A stretch of 5,032 nt of DNA from Campylobacterales bacterium (GTDB lineage: Bacteria > Campylobacterota > Campylobacteria > Campylobacterales > Hydrogenimonadaceae): positions 1 to 5,032 of the forward strand of contig JAMONQ010000199.1 in assembly GCA_027065635.1 (NCBI GenBank), given 5' to 3'. Shown here piece after piece: positions 1 to 5,032 of this stretch. Numbering within the stretch: position 1 is the stretch's first letter; each line of letters begins with the position of its first letter. The position numbers were made by a program, and so were the translations under genes. The notes beneath the pieces were generated by a model that searched no databases, was not told the DNA's origin, and saw only the letters and a program-made list of their open reading frames with translations.

Positions 1-168
1 CAGCAAAAAGAAGTGGTTGCCGTTTATCTTTATAAACGGCAGCACCAAAGCCACTACGGTTACTATCCCAAACAGCCAGTATCGCTTGATACGATACGGT
101 ACCCAGCCTTTTAGGTACTCCCTGGCTCTACTCTTTTTCGGTGTCGAAGCACCAGCACTCGCTTGCAT
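1..168 (-). CDS. ccoG: Cytochrome c oxidase accessory protein CcoG, N-terminal fragment
   Basis: This is the first 56 codons of a gene that runs off the left edge. CcoG (FixG/RdxA family) is an inner-membrane iron-sulfur protein that takes part in maturation of cbb3-type cytochrome c oxidase, where it is linked to copper reduction for the CuB centre. The visible part has a short basic cytoplasmic tail (about residues 1-29), then RYWLFGIVTVVALVLPFIKI, which is the start of the first membrane helix, and the INGNHFFLL stretch that follows it. I recognise this pattern from epsilonproteobacterial CcoG proteins. The ferredoxin-type cysteine clusters lie beyond the window and cannot be checked. The ATG (166-168) is chosen because AGGAG (176-180) sits 7 bases upstream. 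The stop codon of the upstream recombinase-like gene lies at 173-175, within that ribosome binding region, so the two genes are probably co-transcribed and translationally coupled. Identity is fairly secure for a fragment. Confidence 0.85.
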   Translation of the reverse strand, partial: MQASAGASTPKKSRAREYLKGWVPYRIKRYWLFGIVTVVALVLPFIKINGNHFFLL

Positions 169-172
169 CGGT

Positions 173-844
173 TTACTCCTTGATTGTTTTATCTCTGTTT
201 TCTTTCTCGAAGGGACATATCAGCAGTTCGCCGTCATCTGCGCTCCTTTTTATCGGATCTCTCATCTGCAAAAAGATGTTCTGGGCGAGGCTCTTCAAAT
301 CCCTCGACTCTATATAGTCTTTGAGCGAGCTACGGCTTACACCGAGCTCTCTGGCGATCGAGCTCACACTCTTTCCATCCTTGAGACCCTTGAGAATATC
401 GGGCTGTACGGCATCGAATTTCGAACGTGACTTGCTCCCTTTGGGGCGTCCTACGACACCGGCTCTTCTCTCTTCGTTCTCCCGCACTTCGTTTATCAGA
501 GGTATAACCTGACCAAGAGGTGTCTCTTTTGTTATCAAAACTCCTCTATCGGCCACGAAAAGCCGTATCTTGCGACTGATGGTGCAGCCTATTATCTTCA
601 CCAGCTCATCGGACCGGCTGCTTAGCGTCCAGACCTCATCCACTATCAAATCGTCACCTTCGCTTAAAGAGTGAATAAACTCTTCAAACTCCTTTCTCTC
701 TTCGATCGGCCTGTTCCTGCCTGAGTACTCGACCACCTCCTTGTCTATATCGAGACCCCTCCCCAGCGCGAATCCGACTATCGACTGCTGCTGCAAAACC
801 AGACTTTTACCTCCCGGAACCTGCCTAAGATATGCGTAAGTCAA
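173..844 (-). CDS. Serine recombinase-like DNA-binding protein lacking the catalytic serine
   Basis: This 223-residue protein has the layout of a small serine resolvase/invertase. Residues 1-122 resemble the resolvase N-terminal domain: TYAYLRQ at the start, SGRNRP at 41-46, GDDLIV at 63-68, and GQVIPLINEV at 111-120 for the start of the long helix. Residues 132-180 begin GRPKGSKSR and contain a helix-turn-helix (VSSIARELGVSRSSLKDYI), as in the resolvase HTH family. The active site is not intact. The family Y-x-R-x-S motif reads YLRQV here, so the nucleophilic serine is Val9. The D-R-L-G-R motif reads WTLSSR, losing its first arginine. The dimerisation helix between the domains appears about ten residues shorter than in gamma-delta resolvase. 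About 40 further residues follow the HTH. I infer a DNA-binding, non-recombining protein, possibly a regulator. It starts at TTG (842-844) and is coupled to ccoG downstream. An uncharacterised recombination activity is less likely. Confidence 0.75.
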   Translation of the reverse strand: MTYAYLRQVPGGKSLVLQQQSIVGFALGRGLDIDKEVVEYSGRNRPIEERKEFEEFIHSLSEGDDLIVDEVWTLSSRSDELVKIIGCTISRKIRLFVADRGVLITKETPLGQVIPLINEVRENEERRAGVVGRPKGSKSRSKFDAVQPDILKGLKDGKSVSSIARELGVSRSSLKDYIESRDLKSLAQNIFLQMRDPIKRSADDGELLICPFEKENRDKTIKE

Positions 845-848
845 TAAG

Positions 849-854
849 CCTCCT
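849..854 (-). promoter_or_regulatory. Ribosome binding site that fixes a TTG start for the recombinase-like gene
   Basis: A full AGGAGG lies on the minus strand, 4 bases before TTG (842-844). Translation from this TTG gives TYAYLRQ, which aligns with the very start of resolvase domains, so nothing is missing upstream. The only nearby ATG (865-867) is in another frame and reaches a stop after eight codons. The 4-base spacer is short but usable. Confidence 0.7.
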
Positions 855-868
855 GAATATTTTTCATA

Positions 869-898
869 ATTCTACACAATAATGACGAATAAAGTCAA
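869..898 (-). promoter_or_regulatory. Sigma70-type promoter for the recombinase-like gene and ccoG
   Basis: On the minus strand TTGACT (898-893) is followed after 18 bases by TAGAAT (874-869). Both hexamers match the consensus at five of six positions or close to it. Transcription would start near 862, giving an untranslated leader of under 20 bases before the TTG start at 844. One TGACGA copy (883-888) lies in the spacer, so a protein bound there could block RNA polymerase. Promoter activity is inferred from sequence only. Confidence 0.6.
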
Positions 899-942
899 TT
901 ATATTTTTATTAAATCGTCAAACTACTATCTACTTTCGTCAT
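882..942. repeat. Three TGACGA motifs in the divergent control region
   Basis: ATGACGAA at 882-889 (plus strand) has an exact 8-base inverted partner, TTCGTCAT, at 935-942. A third core, TCGTCA, lies at 915-920 in the same orientation as the 935-942 copy. All three share TGACGA with A or T on both sides. Their centres are about 32 and 21 bases apart, close to three and two DNA turns. The first copy lies inside the minus-strand promoter spacer. This arrangement suits an operator bound by a dimeric or multimeric regulator, and the neighbouring HTH protein is an obvious but unproven candidate. Confidence 0.4.
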
Positions 943-956
943 GCTGCTGCGACAAA

Positions 957-981
957 TATGCTAAACTATACATATAGCATA
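957..981. promoter_or_regulatory. Inverted repeat just upstream of moaC, possible operator or promoter element
   Basis: TATGCTA (957-963) and TAGCATA (975-981) form a perfect 7-base inverted repeat with an 11-base gap. A second, offset dyad, CTATA-CA-TATAG (966-977), lies within it. The region is very AT-rich and contains TATACA (967-972), a plausible -10 for moaC that would put the transcript start near 979. No convincing -35 is seen 16-18 bases upstream, which is not unusual in Campylobacterota. The repeat ends 10 bases before the moaC ribosome binding site. It does not resemble the ModE box as I know it, and the leader is too short for a molybdenum cofactor riboswitch. Confidence 0.35.
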
Positions 982-1001
982 ATAAGCGTACAGGAGCCGA
1001 T

Positions 1002-1478
1002 GTGAATCTTACCCATCTTGACAGCAACGATCGACCCAAAATGGTCGACGTGGGAGAGAAAGAACCGACAAAGCGCAAAGCGACGGCAAGCGGCGTTATA
1101 TCGATGAGCCGGGAGGCTTACGAGGCGGTCATCTCCAATAGCGCAAAAAAGGGACCGGTTGTTCAAACCGCCGTCGTAGCGGCGATCATGGGAACGAAAA
1201 AGACTCCGGAGCTGATTCCCATGTGTCATCCTCTGCTTCTTACCGGTATAGAGTGTGAAGTCGAGGAGTTGCCCGATCTGCCCGGCTTCAAACTTTACGT
1301 AACGGCGAAACTCGACGGAAAAACGGGCGTGGAGATGGAGGCTCTTACAGGCGTGAGCATAGGCTTGCTGACCATATACGATATGCTAAAAGCGATCGAC
1401 AAGGGGATGGAGATTCGCGACATACGGCTCGAATCCAAAGAAGGAGGCAAAAGTGGTGATTATAAACGACAGCGATAA
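1002..1478 (+). CDS. moaC: Cyclic pyranopterin monophosphate synthase MoaC
   Basis: MoaC carries out the second half of the first step of molybdenum cofactor synthesis. It converts the 3',8-cyclo-dihydro-GTP made by MoaA into cyclic pyranopterin monophosphate in the cytoplasm, usually as a hexamer. The 158 residues match the normal family length, and all hallmark blocks are present: MVDVGEK (14-20), KKGPVVQTA (49-57), PMCHPL (73-78), GVEMEALTGVS (109-119) and KEGGKSGDYKR (146-156). The residues corresponding to the E. coli active site are kept with a one-residue shift: Lys50, His76, Glu111, Glu113, Asp127, Lys130 and Lys146. The start is GTG (1002-1004), 5 bases after AGGAG (992-996); the overlapping ATG at 1000 runs straight into a stop codon. 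It is the first gene of a three-gene operon. No other cofactor genes (moaA, moaD, moaE, moeA) are in the window. Confidence 0.97.
   Translation: MNLTHLDSNDRPKMVDVGEKEPTKRKATASGVISMSREAYEAVISNSAKKGPVVQTAVVAAIMGTKKTPELIPMCHPLLLTGIECEVEELPDLPGFKLYVTAKLDGKTGVEMEALTGVSIGLLTIYDMLKAIDKGMEIRDIRLESKEGGKSGDYKRQR
1441..1447 (+). promoter_or_regulatory. Ribosome binding site for the DUF493 gene, inside moaC
   Basis: AAGGAGG lies 5 bases before the GTG start at 1453 and is a near-perfect anti-SD match. It falls within the moaC codons for the conserved Lys-Glu-Gly-Gly motif around catalytic Lys146. The same bases therefore serve as coding sequence for one protein and as the initiation signal for the next. 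Confidence 0.75.
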
Positions 1479-1722
1479 AAAAGTCGAAATCTCGTATCCT
1501 TGTGAATGGAGATACAAGGTTATAGGAGAGAAAAAGGAGGCCGTAGAGGATGCGATCAAATCCGTAATGGGCGAAAGACCTCATACTGTGACTTTTTCCA
1601 AATCTTCGAACAAAGGGAATTATCACAGCTATGAACTATGCACTCTCGTACACAACGAAGACGACAGAACGGAACTCTTCAAAGAGTTGAAAAAACATGA
1701 CGATGTAAAAATGGTCTTATAA
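1453..1722 (+). CDS. DUF493 / HP0495-like small conserved protein
   Basis: This 89-residue protein matches the DUF493 family (HP0495 in Helicobacter, YbeD in E. coli), small cytosolic proteins with a ferredoxin-like, ACT-like alpha/beta fold. Signatures are SYPCEWRYKVIG (14-25), the central SSNKGNYHSYEL block, and the terminal LFKELKKHDDVKMVL, ending in the family's typical V-K-M-V-L. The family's biochemical role is not settled, and the ACT-like fold has led others to suggest regulation by small ligands. Translation starts at GTG (1453-1455), inside moaC, giving a 26-base overlap in a different frame and probable translational coupling. A second GTG follows directly at 1456 and could also be used. 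Pairing with moaC hints at a shared need but does not show that it acts in cofactor synthesis. The next gene starts 8 bases after its stop. Confidence 0.88.
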   Translation: MVIINDSDKKVEISYPCEWRYKVIGEKKEAVEDAIKSVMGERPHTVTFSKSSNKGNYHSYELCTLVHNEDDRTELFKELKKHDDVKMVL

Positions 1723-1730
1723 GGAAGCGA

Positions 1731-2825
1731 ATGGAACTCGAACTTGAAAACTTTTACAAAAAGGCTCTTCCGGAAGAAAAAAACGACGAAGAAGCGATAA
1801 GAGCGGCCATTGTAAAAGCCGTCGACACAGCGGTGCATCTGCATAGAAACGTATCCGCAAGAAACCTGGGCGAAGAGATCGCCGCCGCCTTGTATAACGA
1901 ACTTCCAGAGAGATACAAAAGAGATGAAGAGATCTTGCAATACGCTTTCGAGCAAACCATAGAGTCCGTACAGAAGCCGAAAGAGAGGGAGATAGAGCGC
2001 CTGATTATAGAGATAGATCGCCTGCGCCGACACCTCAATACAGAAGAAGAAGAGCTGCGACGATCTTTGCGTGAACTGTTTTTGGGTATCGAGCACACTC
2101 TGGAAGGGGTCGATTCGAGCGACAAGGAGGCCTGGAAAGAGGCACTCGAAAATACCGAACTCGAGCATGTCGAAGGGCTCGGAATATTGAACGAAACAAT
2201 TGAAGCGGCCCTTATAGCGGCACTCGAAGAGGCTGAAGATATCGAAAGCTCCATCCGTGAAGTTGTACGGCACATTGCGCACAAGGCTCTGGGAGAAGGA
2301 CTTCTCAGTGCGGCTCGAATCCGTGCTATTCTCACGGCGATTCTAATGAAAGCTTCCGAACTGGCCGAAGCGACGCCTACCAGGGCGAAAGAGATTATAC
2401 ACGGCAGTGTCTACGGCATCAACGACGCTCTTATACACACGGTCAAGCAACTTAAAAACCAGCTGCATTTCGCCCCGAAAGAGGAGGATGTAGGTCATAT
2501 CAACTGGAATGAAATGATAAAAATGCTCTCGCGTAGCGACGAACTCTACAAGGAGATCATAGAGGATGTCGCCGCCAAAAACTCACCGTTCATAAAAGAG
2601 ATTCTCCTTGACTGCTCCGACGTTATCGGAGATCAGTTCGCAGAACTCAAACGCGTAAGCTCCGAAACGATAGAGGTGGCCAAAAAGCGGCTCACCTCTA
2701 TCGCAAAAGAGGCGGCCATCAAGGGAGCCGAACTAAAAGAGCAGCTCACCAGTGAAGCGAAAAAGCTGGGTGAAAAGGCGTGGAAAAAGGCGCTCAAGAT
2801 GGCCGAGGCCTATAAAAACAGATAG
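1731..2825 (+). CDS. All-helical charged protein of unknown function, DUF6781-like
   Basis: I do not recognise a function. The 364 residues look helical almost throughout, rich in Glu, Lys, Ala and Leu, with no signal peptide, membrane segment or metal motif and a single cysteine (295). It resembles the helical proteins grouped as DUF6781 in sulfur-oxidising Campylobacterota, but that assignment is from memory and tentative. Visible parts are an acidic N-terminal helical region (20-58), a likely coiled coil (about 80-120, containing EREIERLIIEIDRLRRHL), an alanine-rich helical bundle (150-245), a linker (246-258), and a second bundle (259-300). Residues 305-364 form a Lys/Ala-rich amphipathic tail resembling apolipoprotein, phasin or LEA-type helices, ending KKLGEKAWKKALKMAEA. 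Its ATG follows AAGGA (1721-1725) by 5 bases, and the spacing of 8 bases from the previous gene marks it as the last gene of the moaC operon. Binding to membranes, polyphosphate/PHA granules or nucleic acid are possibilities only. Confidence 0.8.
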   Translation: MELELENFYKKALPEEKNDEEAIRAAIVKAVDTAVHLHRNVSARNLGEEIAAALYNELPERYKRDEEILQYAFEQTIESVQKPKEREIERLIIEIDRLRRHLNTEEEELRRSLRELFLGIEHTLEGVDSSDKEAWKEALENTELEHVEGLGILNETIEAALIAALEEAEDIESSIREVVRHIAHKALGEGLLSAARIRAILTAILMKASELAEATPTRAKEIIHGSVYGINDALIHTVKQLKNQLHFAPKEEDVGHINWNEMIKMLSRSDELYKEIIEDVAAKNSPFIKEILLDCSDVIGDQFAELKRVSSETIEVAKKRLTSIAKEAAIKGAELKEQLTSEAKKLGEKAWKKALKMAEAYKNR

Positions 2826-2841
2826 AAGCGTCTTCTTTTTT
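2824..2841 (+). terminator. Short hairpin with U-run ending the moaC operon
   Basis: AGAAG (2824-2828), a CGT loop, and CTTCT (2832-2836) are followed directly by further T residues to 2841, giving a run of six. The stem overlaps the stop codon of the upstream gene. The U-run is good but a five-pair stem is weak, so this may work together with the hairpin that follows. Confidence 0.45.
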
Positions 2842-2846
2842 ATTCG

Positions 2847-2880
2847 CCTTTGAAGCCGGTGATACCGGCTTCCTTTAAGG
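2847..2880. terminator. Strong hairpin between convergent genes
   Basis: GAAGCCGGT (2852-2860) and ACCGGCTTC (2864-2872) form a perfect nine-pair, GC-rich stem with a GAT loop. CCTT (2847-2850) and AAGG (2877-2880) can extend it across an asymmetric internal loop. It lies between the ends of two converging genes, 14 bases beyond the end of the minus-strand gene. There is no long U-run on either side, so it may be a bidirectional transcription barrier or an RNA 3'-end stabiliser rather than a textbook terminator. Confidence 0.55.
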
Positions 2881-2886
2881 GCTAAA

Positions 2887-5032
2887 CTACGGCACCCGAC
2901 CTACTACCGCAACACTGAAATCACTCTCGTTACCGCTGTAACTTACAGATTTGGCCCGATAGTAGTAGTCTACCTGTCGCTCTATTCTGTTGTCGTAAAC
3001 ACTGATATAGGGCAATACCTCCTGAAGCAACTGGCAACTGCCGGTATCGACGGCATCGCTACACCTATAGACCTTGTAGCTCATTGCACCATGTTCGCCG
3101 GGAGGCGTCGGCAAAATCGCGAGAGTCGGATCGATATCGTCGATCACAGTCACACTCACGTCAGGTACAAGCGGTTGATCGAGACCGCGATAGCCGCTGT
3201 TGGATTTTTCGCTAAACTCTCCCCAGCTGTCTCCGATGCGGGCACGGACGAAGTACCAGTACTTTTTACCCGGTTCCGCAACATAATCGTCGATCATAGT
3301 ATAGCGGTTCCCCTGATCGTCAACGGCCGACTGGACTCCCAGGCTTCTACATTCGGTACTTGTCTCGACTTCATACGACCATACGGCATAGGTGTTGCAG
3401 GCGTAGATCTCGTACTGTGAAGCACTCGGCTCATCGGGCCAGCTTACCCGTACGCGGTCTCCGTAGATACCCTGCGTCGCGCTTGGAGTCTGCACAGTGG
3501 GCGAGTCGGCCAGATAGCCGCTGTCATACGAGCTGAAATCGCCGGACTCGTCTCCGACACCCTGAACACGAACACGATAGTAGTATACCTCTCCCACCAT
3601 CAATCCGCTCTCTTTCTCATCCTCGAAAGAGTTCGTCGTGCGGCGACTCAACAGGATACAGCTATCTACCGTGGTATCGCTACAGCGATAGAGCTCATAG
3701 TTGGCTCCGTCGCTCAACTCTATCGCATCCCAGCTGACGACGATCTTGTCGACGAACTCGCCCTTGGAGGCGACCACACCTGCAACTACCGGCAACAGAG
3801 CGTCATCGGAGAGTCTACCGACCGCATAGTCACTAAAATCTCCGAGGGTATCACCGAAACGTGCACGAATCCTATAGTAGTAGGTCGACTGTGCCATGGC
3901 CGTCGTATCGGAATAGCTTGTGGTAACTGTCTGCGCAAGAAGTTCGCAGCTGCCGGTCGAAGTGGAGATGCAGCGATAGACCTCATATCCGTCCGCCCCG
4001 TCAACCAGATTCCACCCGAGATCTATACGATCCGGGTACAGACCGTAGCTGGCCGTCAAGCCAGTTACCACGCCGGTAGGTTCGACGGTAACCGTTACTG
4101 CCGTCGTATCGCTGCCGTCACATGTTTCTGTGCTGCGATCCTGGTAATCTTGCGGATAGACATCTATGCTCGACCAACTGCCGTAAGGGAATTGATCCGT
4201 ATTGTTCTGGGAATCGAAGAGATAGCGGTAGACATCTTCGCCGCATTCCCAGTGGTGCCCGTCCGGATCTATATGGTTTTTGTAGACCACTATCTGGAAG
4301 CGTTCGGCCGGATCTGCAAATGCTTCACGCATCAAATCTGCATCGATATCGATGTAGCACTCGGCTCCAAACCGCCCGTCCGGTGCGACCCGGCAATTGA
4401 CGCCGTACCATGCGCCGTCGGTCTGGAAACGGCTCGGCGTGATTCTCACCCAGGCATCGGACGGAACCGCGGCAGTAGCGTTGTTCTCGTCATAAAAGGT
4501 GACCGTGCCCGAGACAAGATCGTCTATTATCGTCCCGACATCCGATCCGCCGTCACATACATCCGTAGAGGCAAGAAGGGCTCCAGACTCGGTAAAGTAG
4601 AAGGTGGTGGTCATACCGTCCGTCTCGAGGAATCTTATCGACTCTGTCGTGAGACTCTGTAGCAGATGCGGGATTTCCGTACCATCTTCATCGGTATAGA
4701 CAACATCCTTATCTATCCTGTACTTCTGCTCGGAAAGCTTCGTACCGTTCTCGTCGAAGCGGGTCAGTACCCCGTCGCTTCCAAAGAGATAGCGAACCAC
4801 CGAGCCGCACTCGCGCAGATAGAGAGTCGTACCCGTCAAAGTCGCACCGAGATCCTCATACACACCGTACTCCGCTTGCGCATCTTCAAGCAGTCGGTAG
4901 AGTCGCATCGTCTCACCCGAAGGCACGATAACAGTGCCCGCCAGATCCACAGATTCTATTTCGATATAGTCGGAAGCCACACCGACAACCCGGAAATAGT
5001 GCTCTTCGGTTTCGTCGATCACCTTGACCACG
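2887..5032 (-). CDS. Large probable exported protein with four fibronectin type III domains, 5' partial
   Basis: The reading frame is open to the right edge, so the true start and any signal peptide lie outside. Numbering below starts from a GTG at 5031 and is not a real N-terminus. At least 714 residues are visible. Residues 1-165 are beta-rich with short repeating segments such as YLFGSDGVLTRFDENG, resembling uncharacterised secreted beta-repeat proteins. Residues 166-300 form an unassigned module with cysteines 213, 225 and 263. Four fibronectin III domains follow: about 321-408, 415-508, 512-617 and 622-714, recognised by SW or GW early (W340, W434, W531), YExYRC in the middle, YYYRxR, and a closing G-D/E-F-S. 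Each has two cysteines, suggesting disulfides and an extracytoplasmic location. The protein ends with the last domain, with no visible membrane anchor or sorting signal. Such proteins often serve adhesion or surface structure, but no specific role can be assigned. It converges on the moaC operon. Confidence 0.85.
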   Translation of the reverse strand, partial: VVKVIDETEEHYFRVVGVASDYIEIESVDLAGTVIVPSGETMRLYRLLEDAQAEYGVYEDLGATLTGTTLYLRECGSVVRYLFGSDGVLTRFDENGTKLSEQKYRIDKDVVYTDEDGTEIPHLLQSLTTESIRFLETDGMTTTFYFTESGALLASTDVCDGGSDVGTIIDDLVSGTVTFYDENNATAAVPSDAWVRITPSRFQTDGAWYGVNCRVAPDGRFGAECYIDIDADLMREAFADPAERFQIVVYKNHIDPDGHHWECGEDVYRYLFDSQNNTDQFPYGSWSSIDVYPQDYQDRSTETCDGSDTTAVTVTVEPTGVVTGLTASYGLYPDRIDLGWNLVDGADGYEVYRCISTSTGSCELLAQTVTTSYSDTTAMAQSTYYYRIRARFGDTLGDFSDYAVGRLSDDALLPVVAGVVASKGEFVDKIVVSWDAIELSDGANYELYRCSDTTVDSCILLSRRTTNSFEDEKESGLMVGEVYYYRVRVQGVGDESGDFSSYDSGYLADSPTVQTPSATQGIYGDRVRVSWPDEPSASQYEIYACNTYAVWSYEVETSTECRSLGVQSAVDDQGNRYTMIDDYVAEPGKKYWYFVRARIGDSWGEFSEKSNSGYRGLDQPLVPDVSVTVIDDIDPTLAILPTPPGEHGAMSYKVYRCSDAVDTGSCQLLQEVLPYISVYDNRIERQVDYYYRAKSVSYSGNESDFSVAVVGRVP
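2890..4071 (-). repeat. Tandem array of four fibronectin III-coding repeats
   Basis: In reading order the units span 3808-4071, 3508-3789, 3181-3498 and 2890-3168. They share protein motifs (YExYRC, a second SC or EC, then L-L/S-L; YYYRxR; G-D/E-F-S) but have diverged at the DNA level, with near-identical short patches only at the Tyr-Tyr-Tyr-Arg codons. This looks like old domain duplication, not recent DNA repeat expansion. The third unit carries an insertion between its cysteines, and the fourth lacks the early tryptophan. Confidence 0.8.

Noticed and set aside
17..430. Open plus-strand frame of 137 codons
   Set aside because: It lies opposite ccoG and the recombinase-like gene, both of which have family matches and ribosome binding sites. 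It has no recognisable domain.
173..844. Part of an active transposon or invertible DNA switch
   Set aside because: The catalytic serine is absent, no flanking inverted repeats or crossover sites were found nearby, and the gene sits in what looks like a normal chromosomal operon with ccoG.
841..867. Eight-codon leader ORF (ATG at 865-867) overlapping the TTG start of the recombinase-like gene
   Set aside because: The likely transcription start is near 862, inside or after this ATG, and no ribosome binding site precedes it.
845..1001. Molybdenum cofactor riboswitch upstream of moaC
   Set aside because: The likely leader is only about 20-30 bases, far too short for such an RNA, and no complex fold is visible.
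1629..2335. Two long open frames on the minus strand (193 and 217 codons) opposite the helical-protein gene
   Set aside because: Their composition (Ser/Arg-rich or Phe/Ser-rich) is what results from reading the reverse of Glu/Lys/Ala-rich helical codons. The plus-strand frame has the ribosome binding site and operon position.
3091..3420. Plus-strand frame of 109 codons opposite the fibronectin protein
   Set aside because: It is antisense to the third and fourth fibronectin domains, which are clearly coding on the minus strand. It has no matching domain.
4122..4662. Two overlapping plus-strand frames of 92 and 170 codons
   Set aside because: Both are antisense to an uninterrupted coding region and show no recognisable motifs. 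The Arg/Pro/Cys-rich translation looks like a shadow.

Overview
The window looks like a chromosomal segment from a Campylobacterota (epsilonproteobacterial) organism, probably a free-living or vent/sediment type rather than a low-GC host-associated one. This rests on the CcoG N-terminus, the MoaC–DUF493 (HP0495-like) pair, frequent ATA, AGA and AGG codons, and moderate GC content. I cannot name the genus. No rRNA, tRNA, CRISPR array, insertion sequence or prophage gene is visible.

Left block (1-844, minus strand): a 223-codon gene with the layout of a small serine recombinase (N-terminal resolvase-like domain plus C-terminal helix-turn-helix), lacking the catalytic serine. Its stop codon lies inside the ribosome binding site of the next gene, the first 56 codons of ccoG, an assembly factor for cbb3-type cytochrome c oxidase. 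The two are almost certainly co-transcribed from a promoter near 869-898.

Control region (845-1001): divergent, between the recombinase-like gene and moaC. It carries a sigma70-type promoter on the minus strand, three copies of a TGACGA motif, and an inverted repeat just upstream of moaC.

Middle block (1002-2825, plus strand): a compact three-gene operon. moaC encodes cyclic pyranopterin monophosphate synthase (molybdenum cofactor pathway). It overlaps by 26 bases a small DUF493/HP0495-like gene. Eight bases further on is a 364-residue, all-helical, highly charged cytosolic protein of unknown function (tentatively DUF6781-like). Two hairpins follow, the first with a U-run.

Right block (2887 to the window edge, minus strand): the C-terminal 714+ residues of a large, probably exported protein with four tandem fibronectin type III domains. 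Each domain has a cysteine pair at a corresponding place, suggesting one disulfide per domain. Its start lies outside the window. It converges on the moaC operon.

Most of this is ordinary chromosomal content. The most unusual item is the catalytically degenerate recombinase-like protein coupled to ccoG, together with the repeated motif in its promoter, which together suggest a resolvase fold reused as a DNA-binding regulator.
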